A DNA stretch of 64,000 nucleotides from JADKAV01 sp037046735 (GCA_037046735.1 JBAOHC010000027.1:496001-560000), one strand, 5' to 3'; shown: positions 27,283 through 38,128, counted from the first letter of the stretch. Numbers and translations are program-made. The notes: a model not told the origin generated them from the letters alone.

Positions 27283-28061
27283 TTGGCCGGGTTGGTCAGG
27301 GCCTCACGCAGCGCCTGCTCGTTGGCCAGCGCCCCGTCTGGAATCTTCTCGCCGTTGACCTCAATGGTGGGCGTACCGGTAACGCCGCTGTCGAAGGCGG
27401 CCTGGTTGGACAGCCCCGCCCAGCCCTTGTAGGTGCCCTCGTCGACGCAGGTGTCGAAGGTGGTCTTGGCCTCGCCGGTGATGCCAGCATCGGTTCCGAA
27501 CGTCTTGAGCTGATCATCAGTCCAGCCCGCACCCTCGGTCTGCGGCTGGTTGGCGTAGATCGTGTTGTGGTAAGCCTCACCCGCACCGGCGTCGATCGAG
27601 CATCCGAAGGCGCTCGCCGCGCGCGAAGAATGGTCGGTCTGCAGGTTGTTGTCCAGGAACGTCATGATGCGGTAGGTCAAGGCGATGTCCCCCGCCGCGG
27701 CGAGTTCCTGGATCGCGGGCCCATAGGTCTGCTCGAAGCTCGCACACGCGGGGCACTGGAAGTCCTCGAAGATGACCACGTCCGGCTTGTTCGCGGCGGT
27801 GCTCACCTGGAAGCCGTAGCCGTTGTCCGCGGAGATGCCGGTGGGCAGCGGTGAGTCGGCACTCGGGGTGTCCGTCGATGCGCTCTTGCCCCCGCGCTGG
27901 GTGATGCCGATCGCGATGATGCCGACCACGACCACCAACACGGCCAAGCCGCCTACGATGCGGATCATCCGTTCTCGGCGGCGCTCAGCGGCCTGTGCGG
28001 TGGCGCGCGCCTCGGCAGCCTTCTGCCGGGTGGACTTCGCTGATTCCTTGTTGTCCGACAT
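27279..28061 (-). CDS. Membrane-anchored DsbA-like thioredoxin-fold protein
   Basis: 260 residues. A basic cytoplasmic tail is followed by one membrane helix (about residues 33-52, IRIVGGLAVLVVVVGIIAIG). The extracytoplasmic DsbA-like domain has active site FEDFQCPACASFEQ (CPAC) and the cis-Pro loop VTGTPTIEVNG. It probably makes or isomerises disulphides outside the membrane. That could matter for the four-Cys domains of the surface proteins at 45-62 kb, which is inference. It sits between trpA and lgt, the usual actinobacterial place. Confidence 0.88.
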   Translation of the reverse strand: MSDNKESAKSTRQKAAEARATAQAAERRRERMIRIVGGLAVLVVVVGIIAIGITQRGGKSASTDTPSADSPLPTGISADNGYGFQVSTAANKPDVVIFEDFQCPACASFEQTYGPAIQELAAAGDIALTYRIMTFLDNNLQTDHSSRAASAFGCSIDAGAGEAYHNTIYANQPQTEGAGWTDDQLKTFGTDAGITGEAKTTFDTCVDEGTYKGWAGLSNQAAFDSGVTGTPTIEVNGEKIPDGALANEQALREALTNPAK

Positions 28062-28121
28062 AGGTGAGCCCCTACCTCTCTTCTTCCTTGAAAGACTAGA
28101 CGTTCTTGTGGACGTGCCGGT

Positions 28122-28921
28122 TCACCGGCGCGCAGTGCGGACTGCAGCGGCCATCTGCGAGGCCAGAAGGGCCACGGATTCCGCGGCGGCCTGCGGGGAT
28201 GACGACTCCAGGACTCGACGCACGAACGCCGAGCCGACGATCACGCCGTCGGCGTACTGGGCGACCTCGCCGGCCTGCTCCGGTGTGCTCACCCCGAGAC
28301 CGACACACACCGGCTGGCCGGTCACCGAGCGAGTGCGTTCCACGAGCTCCCGGGCGTCCGTGGACACCTGGGTTCGCGTCCCCGTGACCCCCATGGTGGA
28401 GGCCGCATAGACGAATCCGTTACTGATCTGTGCGACAGCTTCGATCCGCGGGGGCGGTGAAGAAGGCGCCACGAGGAACACCCGGTCGATCATCGCCTCG
28501 TCCGTCGCGGTCACCCACGCCTGCGCCTCTTCCGGGATGATGTCGGGGGTGATGACGCCGGCACCGTGCGCGGCAGCCAGTTCGTCGGCGAAGCGGTTCA
28601 CCCCGTAGCGCTCGATCGGATTCCAGTACGTCATCACCAAGGTGGGCGCGCCGGTGGCGGCGATGGCTTCCACCGCGCGCAGCACATCGGCAGTGGTGGT
28701 TCCCTGCGCGAGAGCCTGGTCGGCGGCAGCCTGGATGACGGGGCCGTCCATCAGGGGGTCGCTGTACGGCAGGCCGATCTCCACCACATCCACGCCGGCT
28801 TCGACCATCGCGGTGAGGATGCTCACCGAGTCCACCCAGGTCGGGAAGCCGGCGGGCAGGTAGCCGATCAGCAGCGCTCGGTCCTCGGCGCGCGCGGCCG
28901 CGAAGGCCTCCGAAAGCCTGC

Positions 28922-28925
<4 letters not shown>
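28122..28925 (-). CDS. trpA: Tryptophan synthase alpha subunit
   Basis: 267 residues. It splits indole-3-glycerol phosphate into indole and glyceraldehyde 3-phosphate. The catalytic Glu lies in VVEIGLPYSDPLMDGPVIQ together with the catalytic Asp. TYWNPIERYG and VFLVAPSSPPPRI are barrel loops, and VCVGLGVSTPEQ binds phosphate. GTG 28925 overlaps the trpB stop as GTGA. Confidence 0.95.
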
Positions 28926-30121
<1,196 letters not shown>

Positions 30122-30130
30122 GCCAATCTC

Positions 30131-30938
30131 CTAGTCAGCGTGGCGCACTGCGGGATGCTCACCGGCAGAGACCAGTTCCTGCACGGCTGCGGCGGGATCA
30201 TCCTGGGTGACCAGGGCTTCCCCCCACCAGTACAGCATCCGCGCCATTGGCCGCATACGCCAGCAGGTCCTGGGCGTTGCGCACGCCGGACTCAGCCACC
30301 CGCACGATCCCCTCGGGAATCCGGGGGGCGACCCGGGAGAAGACCCCAGTGTCCACCTGCAGGGTGCGCAGGTCGCGGGCGTTGACCCCGATGACCTTGG
30401 CTCCGGCCTCGACCGCCCGGTCGACCTCTTCGGCGTCGTGGACCTCCACGAGTGGCAGCAGGCCGATGGATTCCGCACGCTCCACCAGGGAGACCAGCGC
30501 CTCCTGCTCCAGCGCCGCCACGATCAGTAACGCCATGTCGGCCCCGTGCGCGCGGGCCTCCCACAGCTGGTAGGAGGTGACGATGAAGTCCTTGCGCAAT
30601 ACCGGGATGTCCACTGCCGCGCGCACGGCGGTCAGGTCGTCGAGGCTGCCGCCGAACCGGCGCTGCTCGGTGAGGACGCTGATGCAGCGCGCACCACCGC
30701 GCTCGTAGGCCGACGCCAACTCGGCGGGGCTGTCGATCGTCGCCAGTGCACCCTTGCTCGGCGACGAGCGCTTGACCTCGGCGATCACGCCCACCCCGCC
30801 CTGCCGCAGCACGGCGAGTGCGTCGATGGGATCCGCCACCGTCTCGACCCGCCGTTTCACGTCGTCGAGAGGGGTATGTGCCATCCGTTCGGCAAGGTCT
30901 TCCCGTACACCCATGATGATCTCGTCGAGCACGCTCAC
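30131..30938 (-). CDS. trpC: Indole-3-glycerol-phosphate synthase (frameshifted)
   Basis: It closes the indole ring in tryptophan synthesis. AEVKRSSPSKGAL, VLRKDFIVTSYQ and IGVNARDLRTLQVD are the family motifs. The frame breaks near 30217-30224 in a run of six G. Dropping one G turns LVGGSPGHPG-stop into LVGEALVTQDDPAAAVQELV and gives 268 residues ending RHAD. The start is GTG 30938 (VSVLDEIIMGV), or GTG 30947 three codons earlier. No trpF is seen, in line with a PriA-type HisA. Confidence 0.93.
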
Positions 30939-31294
30939 ACGGCCCACAGTAATGGGGCCCTAACACGGCGCGTGGTACCCCCTCAAGACGACGGGGACCA
31001 GCGGTACCCGGATTCTCAACCTCTGTGTGCGCACGGTCCGGGCCTATGCGCACACTGCACCCGACCACTCCGGTTGCCAATGACGCTTGGCCCTAGGCAT
31101 GGGCACCCTGGCCGGGTCCACCGAGCAGACGGATCCTCGACGTCCACCGTGTGCCAGTGGGGACACGTGACCTCCCGACAAAGTCACCGACAGTGTTCAG
31201 TCGTCTGCAGGCGAGATTGCCGCCAGCGCCGGGTTATCCACCGCGTAGTTCCTGGTCAGGATAGTTTGTCGTAGCCCCCTCGTACGGTGTGGGC
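30939..31294. other. Intergenic region between divergent trpC and HNH gene
   Basis: About 350 bp with no gene that I can support. It must contain the trpCBA promoter on the minus strand. The last ~35 bp (TTTGTCGTAGCCCC...) resemble the sequence just upstream of the paralogous HNH start at 26244 (TATGTCGTACCCC...), so they are probably that family's promoter. Confidence 0.45.
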
Positions 31295-32404
31295 ATGAAC
31301 GATTTGGTGGTCGCGGTCTTGGAGGAAATGTTCTCCGACGAGGATCCGCTCAAGGTCGCGAAGGCCGCTGAGGCGGTGATCGGGTACTGCCACGCCCAGC
31401 AGTTGCAGGCTTTCCATCAGGTGTTCGTGGAGTCGGAACTTGGTGCCGATCCGGACGGGGTGGTGGTCGATCCGACCCCGCCGGAGATCGCGTGCGCGAT
31501 GGTGTGGACGCCGGGTGCCGCCTCCTCGATGGTGGATGTGGCGGTGGACGTGGTCGAGGATCTGCCGGTGCTGCTGGCCGCGTTGGCCGACGGTCGCCTC
31601 GATTTGGTGAAGGTGCGGGAGATCACCCGCGCCACCCTCGGACTGGCGCCCGCGGACCGGCAGGCGGTGGTCGAGCGGGCCATCGACTACGCCACCACCC
31701 GGACCCGGTCGCAGTTGCGGCCGTGGCTGACCCGCCAAGTCGACCGGATCGACCCGGACGCCGCCGAACGCCGACGGAAGAAGGCCCGCAAGTGCCGCAA
31801 AGTCAGCCTCATCCCGGAACCGGACGGCATGGCCACCCTGTCCGCCTACCTCACCGCGGAGGAAGCCACCGCGTGTATGGAGTCGATCAGGGTCCGGTCG
31901 AACAATATTCAGGGCAACCGCGACGCCATCCGGGCCGACATGTTCATCGAGTTGCTCACTGGGATCACCCCGGCTGAGCAGGTCCCGGTCGCGGTGATCA
32001 TGACCGATGACGGGGCGGAGATCGAAGGGTACGGGCCGATCGCTGATGCCCATGCGGATGAGCTGCTGCGCCGCCTGGAACTACCGTCGGCGATCATCCG
32101 GCTGACTATGCCCCAGCTACAAGCCGGGTACCTGCCCACCCTGAAGATGCGCAGGTACGTGCAGACCCGCGACCGGCACTGCCGGTTCCCGGGCTGCCGC
32201 CGGCCCGCCCGCAACTGCGATTTGGACCACATCGTCCCCTGGCCAGCGGGCCCCACCGACGTGGCCAATTTGCAGGCGTTGTGCCGCTACCACCACCGGA
32301 TCAAAACCCACAGCAGATGGCGAGTGGAACGAGGACCGAACAACACCACCACCTGGATCAGCCCCCGCGGCAAGCGATACACCAGCCGACCCGACGACCC
32401 CTGA
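31295..32404 (+). CDS. 13E12/DUF222 family HNH endonuclease-domain protein
   Basis: 369 residues. The N-terminal DUF222 helical domain covers roughly residues 20-270. The C-terminal HNH motif is RDRHCRFPGCRRPARNCDLDHIVPW, then NLQALCRYHHRIKTHSRW, with the zinc cysteines and catalytic His. These 13E12-repeat proteins are abundant in actinobacteria; a nuclease role is inferred from the motif only. ATG 31295 has no clear ribosome site and the family often has leaderless messages. It is inserted against the local gene direction between DUF2752 and trpC. Confidence 0.88.
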   Translation: MNDLVVAVLEEMFSDEDPLKVAKAAEAVIGYCHAQQLQAFHQVFVESELGADPDGVVVDPTPPEIACAMVWTPGAASSMVDVAVDVVEDLPVLLAALADGRLDLVKVREITRATLGLAPADRQAVVERAIDYATTRTRSQLRPWLTRQVDRIDPDAAERRRKKARKCRKVSLIPEPDGMATLSAYLTAEEATACMESIRVRSNNIQGNRDAIRADMFIELLTGITPAEQVPVAVIMTDDGAEIEGYGPIADAHADELLRRLELPSAIIRLTMPQLQAGYLPTLKMRRYVQTRDRHCRFPGCRRPARNCDLDHIVPWPAGPTDVANLQALCRYHHRIKTHSRWRVERGPNNTTTWISPRGKRYTSRPDDP

Positions 32405-32456
32405 GCCAGGTCATTCCCGCGCACGCGGGCAGCACTAACCTCCGAGCGCCTGTGGA

Positions 32457-32852
32457 CTATGCCGCTGAACCCCAGGGCATTCCGGGGACGTTGCGTACGA
32501 CGGTGAACACGACCGCCAGGGTGACCAGAGCGGCGGTGGCCCACCGCGGTACGGTCACGCTGAAAGGTCTTCCGCGCCAACGCTGCACCGTCCAGACCAC
32601 GAGCAGCGCCAGCGTGACCGGCAGCACGATGAACACGGTCATGGCGTTGAAGTCGATCCCGGCAGCCACGTCGCCGTGAAGTAGGGCGTGGGTGGCGCGC
32701 AGGCTGCCGCACAGGGGGCAGTCGAGGCCGGTCATTACCTTCAATGGGCAGGGCGGGTAGAAGCCAGGCTCGCTCGGGTCGTTGAGGTAGACGTACCCAC
32801 ACGCGAGCAGTCCGCCAGCAGCGGCCAGCAGCGGCGCACGCATGCGAGTCAT
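32457..32852 (-). CDS. DUF2752 membrane protein
   Basis: About 131 residues with several hydrophobic segments. The family signature FYPPCPLKVMTGLDCPLCGSLRATHALLHGD includes the paired CP motifs of DUF2752. The function is unknown. In actinobacteria it usually sits between the HGxxPAAW protein and trpC; here a two-component system lies upstream and an HNH gene downstream. The start at ATG 32852 is uncertain; GTG 32861 is possible. Confidence 0.85.
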   Translation of the reverse strand: MTRMRAPLLAAAGGLLACGYVYLNDPSEPGFYPPCPLKVMTGLDCPLCGSLRATHALLHGDVAAGIDFNAMTVFIVLPVTLALLVVWTVQRWRGRPFSVTVPRWATAALVTLAVVFTVVRNVPGMPWGSAA

Positions 32853-32914
32853 CCTGCTCACCGCTTCAGGGTACGTCGTCTGACCAGGCCGGCCCCGCAC
32901 ATCGTGTTCGGATG

Positions 32915-34336
32915 TCACTGAGGCAGGACCTGTCCGCTGGGGAAGCCCACCCGGAACGAAGCGCCGCCCTCGGGAGCATGGCCGGCCTCGGCGTACCCAC
33001 CGAGGCGGTAGGCCAACTGCCCGACCAGGGCCAGCCCGACGCCCGTGCCCACCTGCCGGATACCGCGGTACCGGCTGTACAACTCCGCCGGTTCGAAGGC
33101 CACTGCTAGGTCGCTGTCGCTGAGCCCCGGACCGCCGTCGCGGACCTCCACATACCCGTAGGCGGCTTCCAGTGCGACCTGCAGCACGATCGGCTGGCCA
33201 GCGGGCGTGAGCCGCAACGCGTTGGCCACGAGGTTGTCGATGATCTGGCGCACCCGGCGCGGATCGCACAGCACCAGGGCCGGCTCGCTCGGCAGTTGCA
33301 TCTGCCAGAGCACACCTTCGCCGGTGCACCGGTCAGCCCACACCTCGCCGGCGGCTCGCGCCACATCGCGCAGATCGACCCGCACGATGTCCACCGGGAA
33401 CTCCACTGCTCCGAGCCTGGCAAGGTCGAGCAGGTCGGCGATGAGGGCGTCGAGGCGGTGAGTCTCGGCCAGCATCGTGCCAGCGACCCGCTCCACTTCG
33501 TCGTAGGGAACTACGCCATCGGCCATCGCCTCGGCGTATCCGCCAATAGCGGTCATCGGCGTCCGCAGTTCGTGGCTGACGCTGAGCAGGAAATCTCGCT
33601 GCCTGGCTTCGCTGAGGGCCAGGGAGTCGCCGAGCTGATTCAAAGCCACCGCAAGGTCTGCCACCTCTGCGGGCCCTTCGGGCTGCAGCCGCAGATTGCG
33701 ATCACCGGCCTGCAGCCTGTTGGCGGCGTTGACCAGACCGCGTAACGGCCGGGTGACGCGGCGCGCCAGCAAAGCACCAGCGACAGCAGCGAACACGCCT
33801 CCGATGACGATCGCCAGACCGATCCGACCCCATAGCTCCCGCCACCCGAAGCCGGTGACGGTGGTGGGCTGGATGAGCAGGAGACCGGTGTTGCTTGTGA
33901 TCAAGCGACCTTCGACCAGGTAGGTCTGCCGGTTGTACTCGTAGGAGAACGAAATCTTGTTCATCGACCACAACGAGGCGAGCTGACTCTGAGAAATGCC
34001 TTCAGGGGTGGGACCGTCGGGCTGCACGACTGCGAGGGAGATCTGCTCGCGGCGCAGGGTGCTGATCAGGCGTTCCTGCACCTGCTGCACAACTGGTCCC
34101 GCTGTGGTGAGAGTGACTGTCGCGGCCGTGTCGGCGATCTGCGCGAGTTGGCGTCGCTGGTCGCGCAGTTCGGCGTCACGCAGCAGGGGAAAAGCGGCCA
34201 GGCCGGTCAGGAGCACCGCCAGTACGGCAACCAGACTGGTGACTAGCACCGTCCGTAAGGTCAGCGATGATTTTCGCTGCGACTGCTCAGGGTCAGCGGC
34301 TGGGTTCAGTACCTCGTTGGGTGCATCACTGGGCAT
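32915..34336 (-). CDS. Sensor histidine kinase
   Basis: 473 residues. TM1 is about residues 28-49 (TLRTVLVTSLVAVLAVLLTGL). An extracytoplasmic loop of ~120 residues follows, then TM2 (LAIVIGGVFAAVAGALLA) and HAMP. The H-box SVSHELRTPMTAIGGY carries the phospho-His. The N-box is IIDNLVANALRL, and the G-boxes are VRDGGPGLS and GTGVGLALVGQ. The signal is unknown. ATG 34336 overlaps the response regulator stop by 11 bp, so the two are a coupled pair. Confidence 0.93.
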   Translation of the reverse strand: MPSDAPNEVLNPAADPEQSQRKSSLTLRTVLVTSLVAVLAVLLTGLAAFPLLRDAELRDQRRQLAQIADTAATVTLTTAGPVVQQVQERLISTLRREQISLAVVQPDGPTPEGISQSQLASLWSMNKISFSYEYNRQTYLVEGRLITSNTGLLLIQPTTVTGFGWRELWGRIGLAIVIGGVFAAVAGALLARRVTRPLRGLVNAANRLQAGDRNLRLQPEGPAEVADLAVALNQLGDSLALSEARQRDFLLSVSHELRTPMTAIGGYAEAMADGVVPYDEVERVAGTMLAETHRLDALIADLLDLARLGAVEFPVDIVRVDLRDVARAAGEVWADRCTGEGVLWQMQLPSEPALVLCDPRRVRQIIDNLVANALRLTPAGQPIVLQVALEAAYGYVEVRDGGPGLSDSDLAVAFEPAELYSRYRGIRQVGTGVGLALVGQLAYRLGGYAEAGHAPEGGASFRVGFPSGQVLPQ

Positions 34337-35021
34337 CGGCGTTCGCCTCGGCGCCGTAGCCAACGCCCCGCACCGTGCGGATCACGTTGTGATCGCCGAG
34401 CTTCCCGCGCAACTGGGCCACGTGCACGTCGACTGTGCGGGTGTTGACCATCGCGGCGTAGCCCCAGACCTCACTGAGCAACTGGTCGCGGCTGAAGATC
34501 TGACCCGGATGGGTCATCAGATAGAAGAGCAAGTCAAATTCTGTGGCTGTGAGGTCCACCACGCGCCCCTCAACGGAGCAGCGCCGGGTCATGGGGTCCA
34601 TCTCGACGGCACCGAGCCGCACGGCCTGCGCCTGCACCTCGGGACCCCGTGCGCGCCGCACAACGGCCTTGACCCGGGCCACGACCTCGCGAGGGCTGAA
34701 GGGTTTGGTGATGTAGTCATCGGCGCCGAGCTCCAGCCCCAGAACCCGGTCGACCTCATCGTCGCGGGCGGTACAGAAGACCACGGGCGTCCAGTCCTGG
34801 CCCGCGCGCAGACGCCGGCACACCTCGATTCCGTCCATCCCGGGCAGACCGACGTCGAGCAGGATGCACGACGGGCGGTGATCGGTCACCGCATCGAGAG
34901 CGGCCTGCCCATCTGCCTCGACAAGCACCTGAAAGCCCTCACGGCTCAGGTACATCCGCAGCAGATCAGCAATCGCAGGCTCGTCCTCAACGACGAGAAC
35001 GACTCCCCGTGCGTTGTTCAC
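34326..35021 (-). CDS. OmpR-family response regulator
   Basis: 231 residues. In the receiver domain the phospho-acceptor Asp is in ILLDVGLPGMDG and the switch Lys in DDYITKPFSPRE. The C-terminal winged helix is ATEFDLLFYLMTHPGQIFSRDQLLSEVWG ... RTVDVHVAQLRGKLG. It is paired with the downstream kinase. Its GTG start at 35021 overlaps the stop of the trp-operon membrane protein as GTGA, so it should be expressed with trpE. The target genes are unknown. Confidence 0.93.
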   Translation of the reverse strand: MNNARGVVLVVEDEPAIADLLRMYLSREGFQVLVEADGQAALDAVTDHRPSCILLDVGLPGMDGIEVCRRLRAGQDWTPVVFCTARDDEVDRVLGLELGADDYITKPFSPREVVARVKAVVRRARGPEVQAQAVRLGAVEMDPMTRRCSVEGRVVDLTATEFDLLFYLMTHPGQIFSRDQLLSEVWGYAAMVNTRTVDVHVAQLRGKLGDHNVIRTVRGVGYGAEANADAQ

Positions 35022-35269
35022 GCCGCGCTATCGGAGGTGGCGGCCTCAGACCGAGTGCTGGACGCACCCTTCTGCGGCTGGCCCATGCCGGCCATCGCCA
35101 TCGCTTTGCCGACGATGGCGCCGATCGGCACCAGCACCACTCCGATCCAGAAGATCCAGGCTTGATCGACGGTCAAGCCGATCGTGCCCACCAGAAAGCC
35201 CAGCGTGATGATGGCAGTACCGGTCCACATTGCCGTGGTCCGGCCGTCATGGTTGTCATACATCGGCAT
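35018..35269 (-). CDS. HGxxPAAW-type small membrane protein
   Basis: 83 residues with two hydrophobic helices (AIITLGFLVGTIGLTV and AWIFWIGVVLVPIGAIVG). The N-terminal HDGRTTAMW is a variant of the HGxxPAAW motif of small proteins found in actinobacterial trp loci. GGAGG lies 7 nt before ATG 35269. The function is unknown. Confidence 0.8.
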   Translation of the reverse strand: MPMYDNHDGRTTAMWTGTAIITLGFLVGTIGLTVDQAWIFWIGVVLVPIGAIVGKAMAMAGMGQPQKGASSTRSEAATSDSAA

Positions 35270-35311
35270 TCGAGAACCTCCAGATTCGCATTTCGCAGTC
35301 TAACCAGAGCC

Positions 35312-35737
35312 CTACTGGTCATCGGGGGTTGTGTCCTTACCCCGTGTCGGATCCAGGCCCCGGTCCAGACTCTCCCACACCTGTCTCGGGCTGATGAGGC
35401 CCTCATCCTGCACATCCGCCTGCCGGGCGTACCGCGCTGAGAACCCCGGCCACCGCGGTCCGCGCAGCAGGGTCACGACCGCCCCGGCCAGCCCGATGAG
35501 GCAACCGATCACAGCCAGCGCGGACCCGAATGCGGCAGCCACCAGCCCCGCGAGCCACAACACCCCGCTGAGACCTGCCAGCACCGTCCGGACCTTGCCC
35601 GAGGCCAGCCAGATGGCGGCCACCCCGAGCAGCGCCGCAGTGAGCCCGGCCGCTGTGGCGGCCTGTTCGGAGGCCAGGAAGAACAGGAAACCCGCCCCAA
35701 AGACGGTGAGGACCAGCGCCAAAGTGCGTGAACTCAT
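35312..35737 (-). CDS. Trp biosynthesis-associated membrane protein
   Basis: 141 residues with about three to four membrane helices (LALVLTVFGAGFLFFLAS, AALLGVAAIWLAS, GLVAAAFGSALAVIGCLIGLAG) and a charged C-terminal tail. It fits the TIGR02234/Trp_oprn_chp family by position and character. ATG 35737 overlaps the trpE stop as ATGA. It has no known activity. Confidence 0.85.
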   Translation of the reverse strand: MSSRTLALVLTVFGAGFLFFLASEQAATAAGLTAALLGVAAIWLASGKVRTVLAGLSGVLWLAGLVAAAFGSALAVIGCLIGLAGAVVTLLRGPRWPGFSARYARQADVQDEGLISPRQVWESLDRGLDPTRGKDTTPDDQ

Positions 35738-37272
35738 GCCATGGCCTCCGCGATCGCAAGTGCGCGCAGCACCGCAGCCGCCTTGTTCTGGCACTCGATG
35801 TCCTCGGTCTGCGGATCCGAGTCCGCGACAATCCCGGCGCCGGCCTGCACATACGCACGACCATCGCGTAGCAGCGCGGTGCGGATGGCGATGGCGGTGT
35901 CCATGTCCCCCGCGAAGTCGAAGTACCCGATGCATCCGGCGTAGAGCCCGCGCCGGGTTGTCTCCAACTCGTCGATAATCTCCATGGCGCGGGGTTTGGG
36001 GGCACCGGACAGGGTGCCGGCCGGGAAGGTCGCGGCCAGCAGATCGTAGGCCGACATCTGAGCACGCAACCGACCGACCACGGTCGACACGATGTGGTGG
36101 ACGTGGGAGTACTGCTCGATCTGCATGAAGTCCACGACGTTGACCGTCCCGGGTTGGCAGACCCGCCCAAGGTCGTTGCGCCCGAGATCCACCAGCATGA
36201 GGTGCTCCGCGCGCTCCTTGGGGTCGGCGAGCAATTCGGCGCACAATTGCGCGTCCTCCTCCGGGGTGGCTCCGCGCGGGCGGGTGCCGGCGATGGGGTG
36301 CAGCATCGCCTCGTCGCCGGTGAGCTTGACCAAGGCCTCCGGGCTGCTACCGACGATGCTGAAGCCCGGCGCATCCATCTGCTCACCGGGGATGTTCAGC
36401 AAATACATGTAGGGACTCGGGTTGGTCATCCGCAGGGCCCGGTAGACGTCGAGGGCGCGCGCATCGCAGGACTGCTCGAACCGCTGTGACACCACGATCT
36501 GGAAAGCGTCGCCGGCTCGGATGTACTCCTTGGCCGTCTCCACGGCCGCCCGGTAGTGCTCGTTGGCAGCCGCCTCAGGTCGGGCAGCCGCGGCAACGCC
36601 AGTGACCACCGCCGGGGCGGGTTGGTGCAGATCGGCCGTCATCTGCTCCAACCGGGCCACGGCATCGGCATAGGCGGCGTCCACGCGCTCATCGGTGTCG
36701 TCATAGTTGACGGCATTGGCGACCAGCCATACCGACCCGTCGACGTGGTCCATGACCGCGAGGTCGGTCGTCATCAATAGGGCAAGCTCAGGCAGGCCGA
36801 GATCATCGGGGTTGTCGTCCGGTAGTCGCTCCCAGCGTCGCACCGTGTCGTAACCCACGAAACCGACGAGCCCACCGGTGAGCGGCGGTAGGCCAGCGGG
36901 GCGCGGCGTCCGCAGGGCCTCGAGGGTGTCGCGCAGCGCATCGACTGCCCGGCCGCTGTCCGGTAGGCCCACCGGCCGGTTCCCGATCCAGCGAACCTCG
37001 CCATCATCGTCGGTGAGCATCGCCGCGCTGCGCACTCCGACGAAGGAGTAGCGGCTCCAGGTCTGCCCGTTTTCGGCCGACTCCAGCAGGAACGTGCCAG
37101 GGCGATCCTTGGCGAGCTTGCGGAACAGCCCCACGGGGGTCTGGTCATCGACGAGGTAACGGCGCACGACCGGGATCACCCGCCGGTCGGCCGCCAGGTG
37201 GCGGAACTGCGCCAGACTCGGGATGACCTCCCCGCTGGGCGAGGCGGCCGCCGCCTCATACACGCTGGTCAC
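35734..37272 (-). CDS. trpE: Anthranilate synthase component I
   Basis: 512 residues. It makes anthranilate from chorismate with a glutamine amidotransferase partner not seen in this window. LLESAENGQTWSRYSFVG carries the feedback-inhibition LLES element. PSPYMYLLN, IVGSSPEALVKL and the chorismate-binding IAGTRPRGATPEEDAQL and AERTFPAGTLSGAPKPRAMEIIDE-type segments are present. GTG 37272 overlaps the hisI end; a GTG three codons further in is the alternative. Confidence 0.94.
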   Translation of the reverse strand: MTSVYEAAAASPSGEVIPSLAQFRHLAADRRVIPVVRRYLVDDQTPVGLFRKLAKDRPGTFLLESAENGQTWSRYSFVGVRSAAMLTDDDGEVRWIGNRPVGLPDSGRAVDALRDTLEALRTPRPAGLPPLTGGLVGFVGYDTVRRWERLPDDNPDDLGLPELALLMTTDLAVMDHVDGSVWLVANAVNYDDTDERVDAAYADAVARLEQMTADLHQPAPAVVTGVAAAARPEAAANEHYRAAVETAKEYIRAGDAFQIVVSQRFEQSCDARALDVYRALRMTNPSPYMYLLNIPGEQMDAPGFSIVGSSPEALVKLTGDEAMLHPIAGTRPRGATPEEDAQLCAELLADPKERAEHLMLVDLGRNDLGRVCQPGTVNVVDFMQIEQYSHVHHIVSTVVGRLRAQMSAYDLLAATFPAGTLSGAPKPRAMEIIDELETTRRGLYAGCIGYFDFAGDMDTAIAIRTALLRDGRAYVQAGAGIVADSDPQTEDIECQNKAAAVLRALAIAEAMA

Positions 37273-37594
37273 TAGAGGCCTCCAGGGTCGCGGTGTCGAA
37301 ACAGGATCGCAGACCGGTGTGACAAGCCGGCCCCACCTGATCCACAAGCAGTAGGATCGCATCGCCATCACAGTCGAGCTGGACTTCCTTGACACGCTGG
37401 GTGTGACCTGAGGTCTCCCCCTTGACCCAGTACTGCTGACGAGATCGCGACCAGTACGTGCCCTTGCCACTAGCCAGGGTGCGGCGCAGTGCCTCCGCGT
37501 CCATCCACGCCAGCATGAGCACCTCCCGGGTGTCCCATTGCTGAGCGATCGCGGGGATCAGCCCGTCGGGTCCGAAACGCACCTCAGGGTTCAT
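37256..37594 (-). CDS. hisI: Phosphoribosyl-AMP cyclohydrolase
   Basis: 112 residues, the usual size for the stand-alone enzyme of histidine synthesis. MLAWMDAEALRRTL, YWSRSRQQYWVKGETSGHTQ and the metal-binding DCDGDAILLLVDQVGPACHTG are visible. ATG 37594 has GGGAG about 9 nt upstream. It overlaps trpE by 17 bp. hisF, normally its direct upstream neighbour, is 2.5 kb away because of the insertion at 37637-40059. Confidence 0.95.
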   Translation of the reverse strand: MNPEVRFGPDGLIPAIAQQWDTREVLMLAWMDAEALRRTLASGKGTYWSRSRQQYWVKGETSGHTQRVKEVQLDCDGDAILLLVDQVGPACHTGLRSCFDTATLEASSDQRV

Positions 37595-37636
37595 GGGTTC
37601 ATTCTCCCTACTACTGGTGCGTGCGACCATTGGGGT

Positions 37637-38128
37637 ATGGCGAGCAGAGGGGCACGGTGGGCTGCTGCGGGCACTGTGGTTGCTGTGGCCGCCATGGTTG
37701 CTGCAGCCTCCTTGTGGATGATCCGCAACGCCCCTGACTCCTCGGCGAATTCCGGCGAGACCATTCCGGGCGTGGTTCCCGTGACCTCGCTGCCGTTCGC
37801 GGCTTGCTATGCGATCCCCCGGGATGCCCGCGGCGAGATCCGCGCGGCCAATGGGGTGTACCCGTTGACCTGCGAGGAGGAGCACGACGGCCAGATCCTC
37901 GACCAGGTCAGCCTGCCGAACCTGGAGTGGGCGGGATCTGTGGCGATGAAGGCGTCGGCGCAGAACCAGTGCTCGGCGGCGTTCAACCGCTACCGGGCCA
38001 CGTTCGCTGACCCCGAGACCCTTATCCCCGGCTACTTCCTGCCCAATGAACAGCGCTGGAACGAGGGTGATCGGACGATCACTTGCACCCTGACGATGGG
38101 GACGCCGTTCGACGGGACGCGGCTGTAG
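37637..38128 (+). CDS. Secreted Septum_form-like protein
   Basis: 163 residues. An N-terminal hydrophobic segment (AAAGTVVAVAAMVAAASLWM) acts as signal or anchor. The exported domain has paired cysteines and the pattern LPFAACY, LTCEEEHDGQILDQV, QCSAAFNRYR, GYFLPNEQRWNEGDRTITCTL, which resembles the actinobacterial septum formation (Septum_form, PF13845) family. The role is uncertain. It is on the plus strand, divergent from hisI by 42 bp. Confidence 0.7.
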   Translation: MASRGARWAAAGTVVAVAAMVAAASLWMIRNAPDSSANSGETIPGVVPVTSLPFAACYAIPRDARGEIRAANGVYPLTCEEEHDGQILDQVSLPNLEWAGSVAMKASAQNQCSAAFNRYRATFADPETLIPGYFLPNEQRWNEGDRTITCTLTMGTPFDGTRL

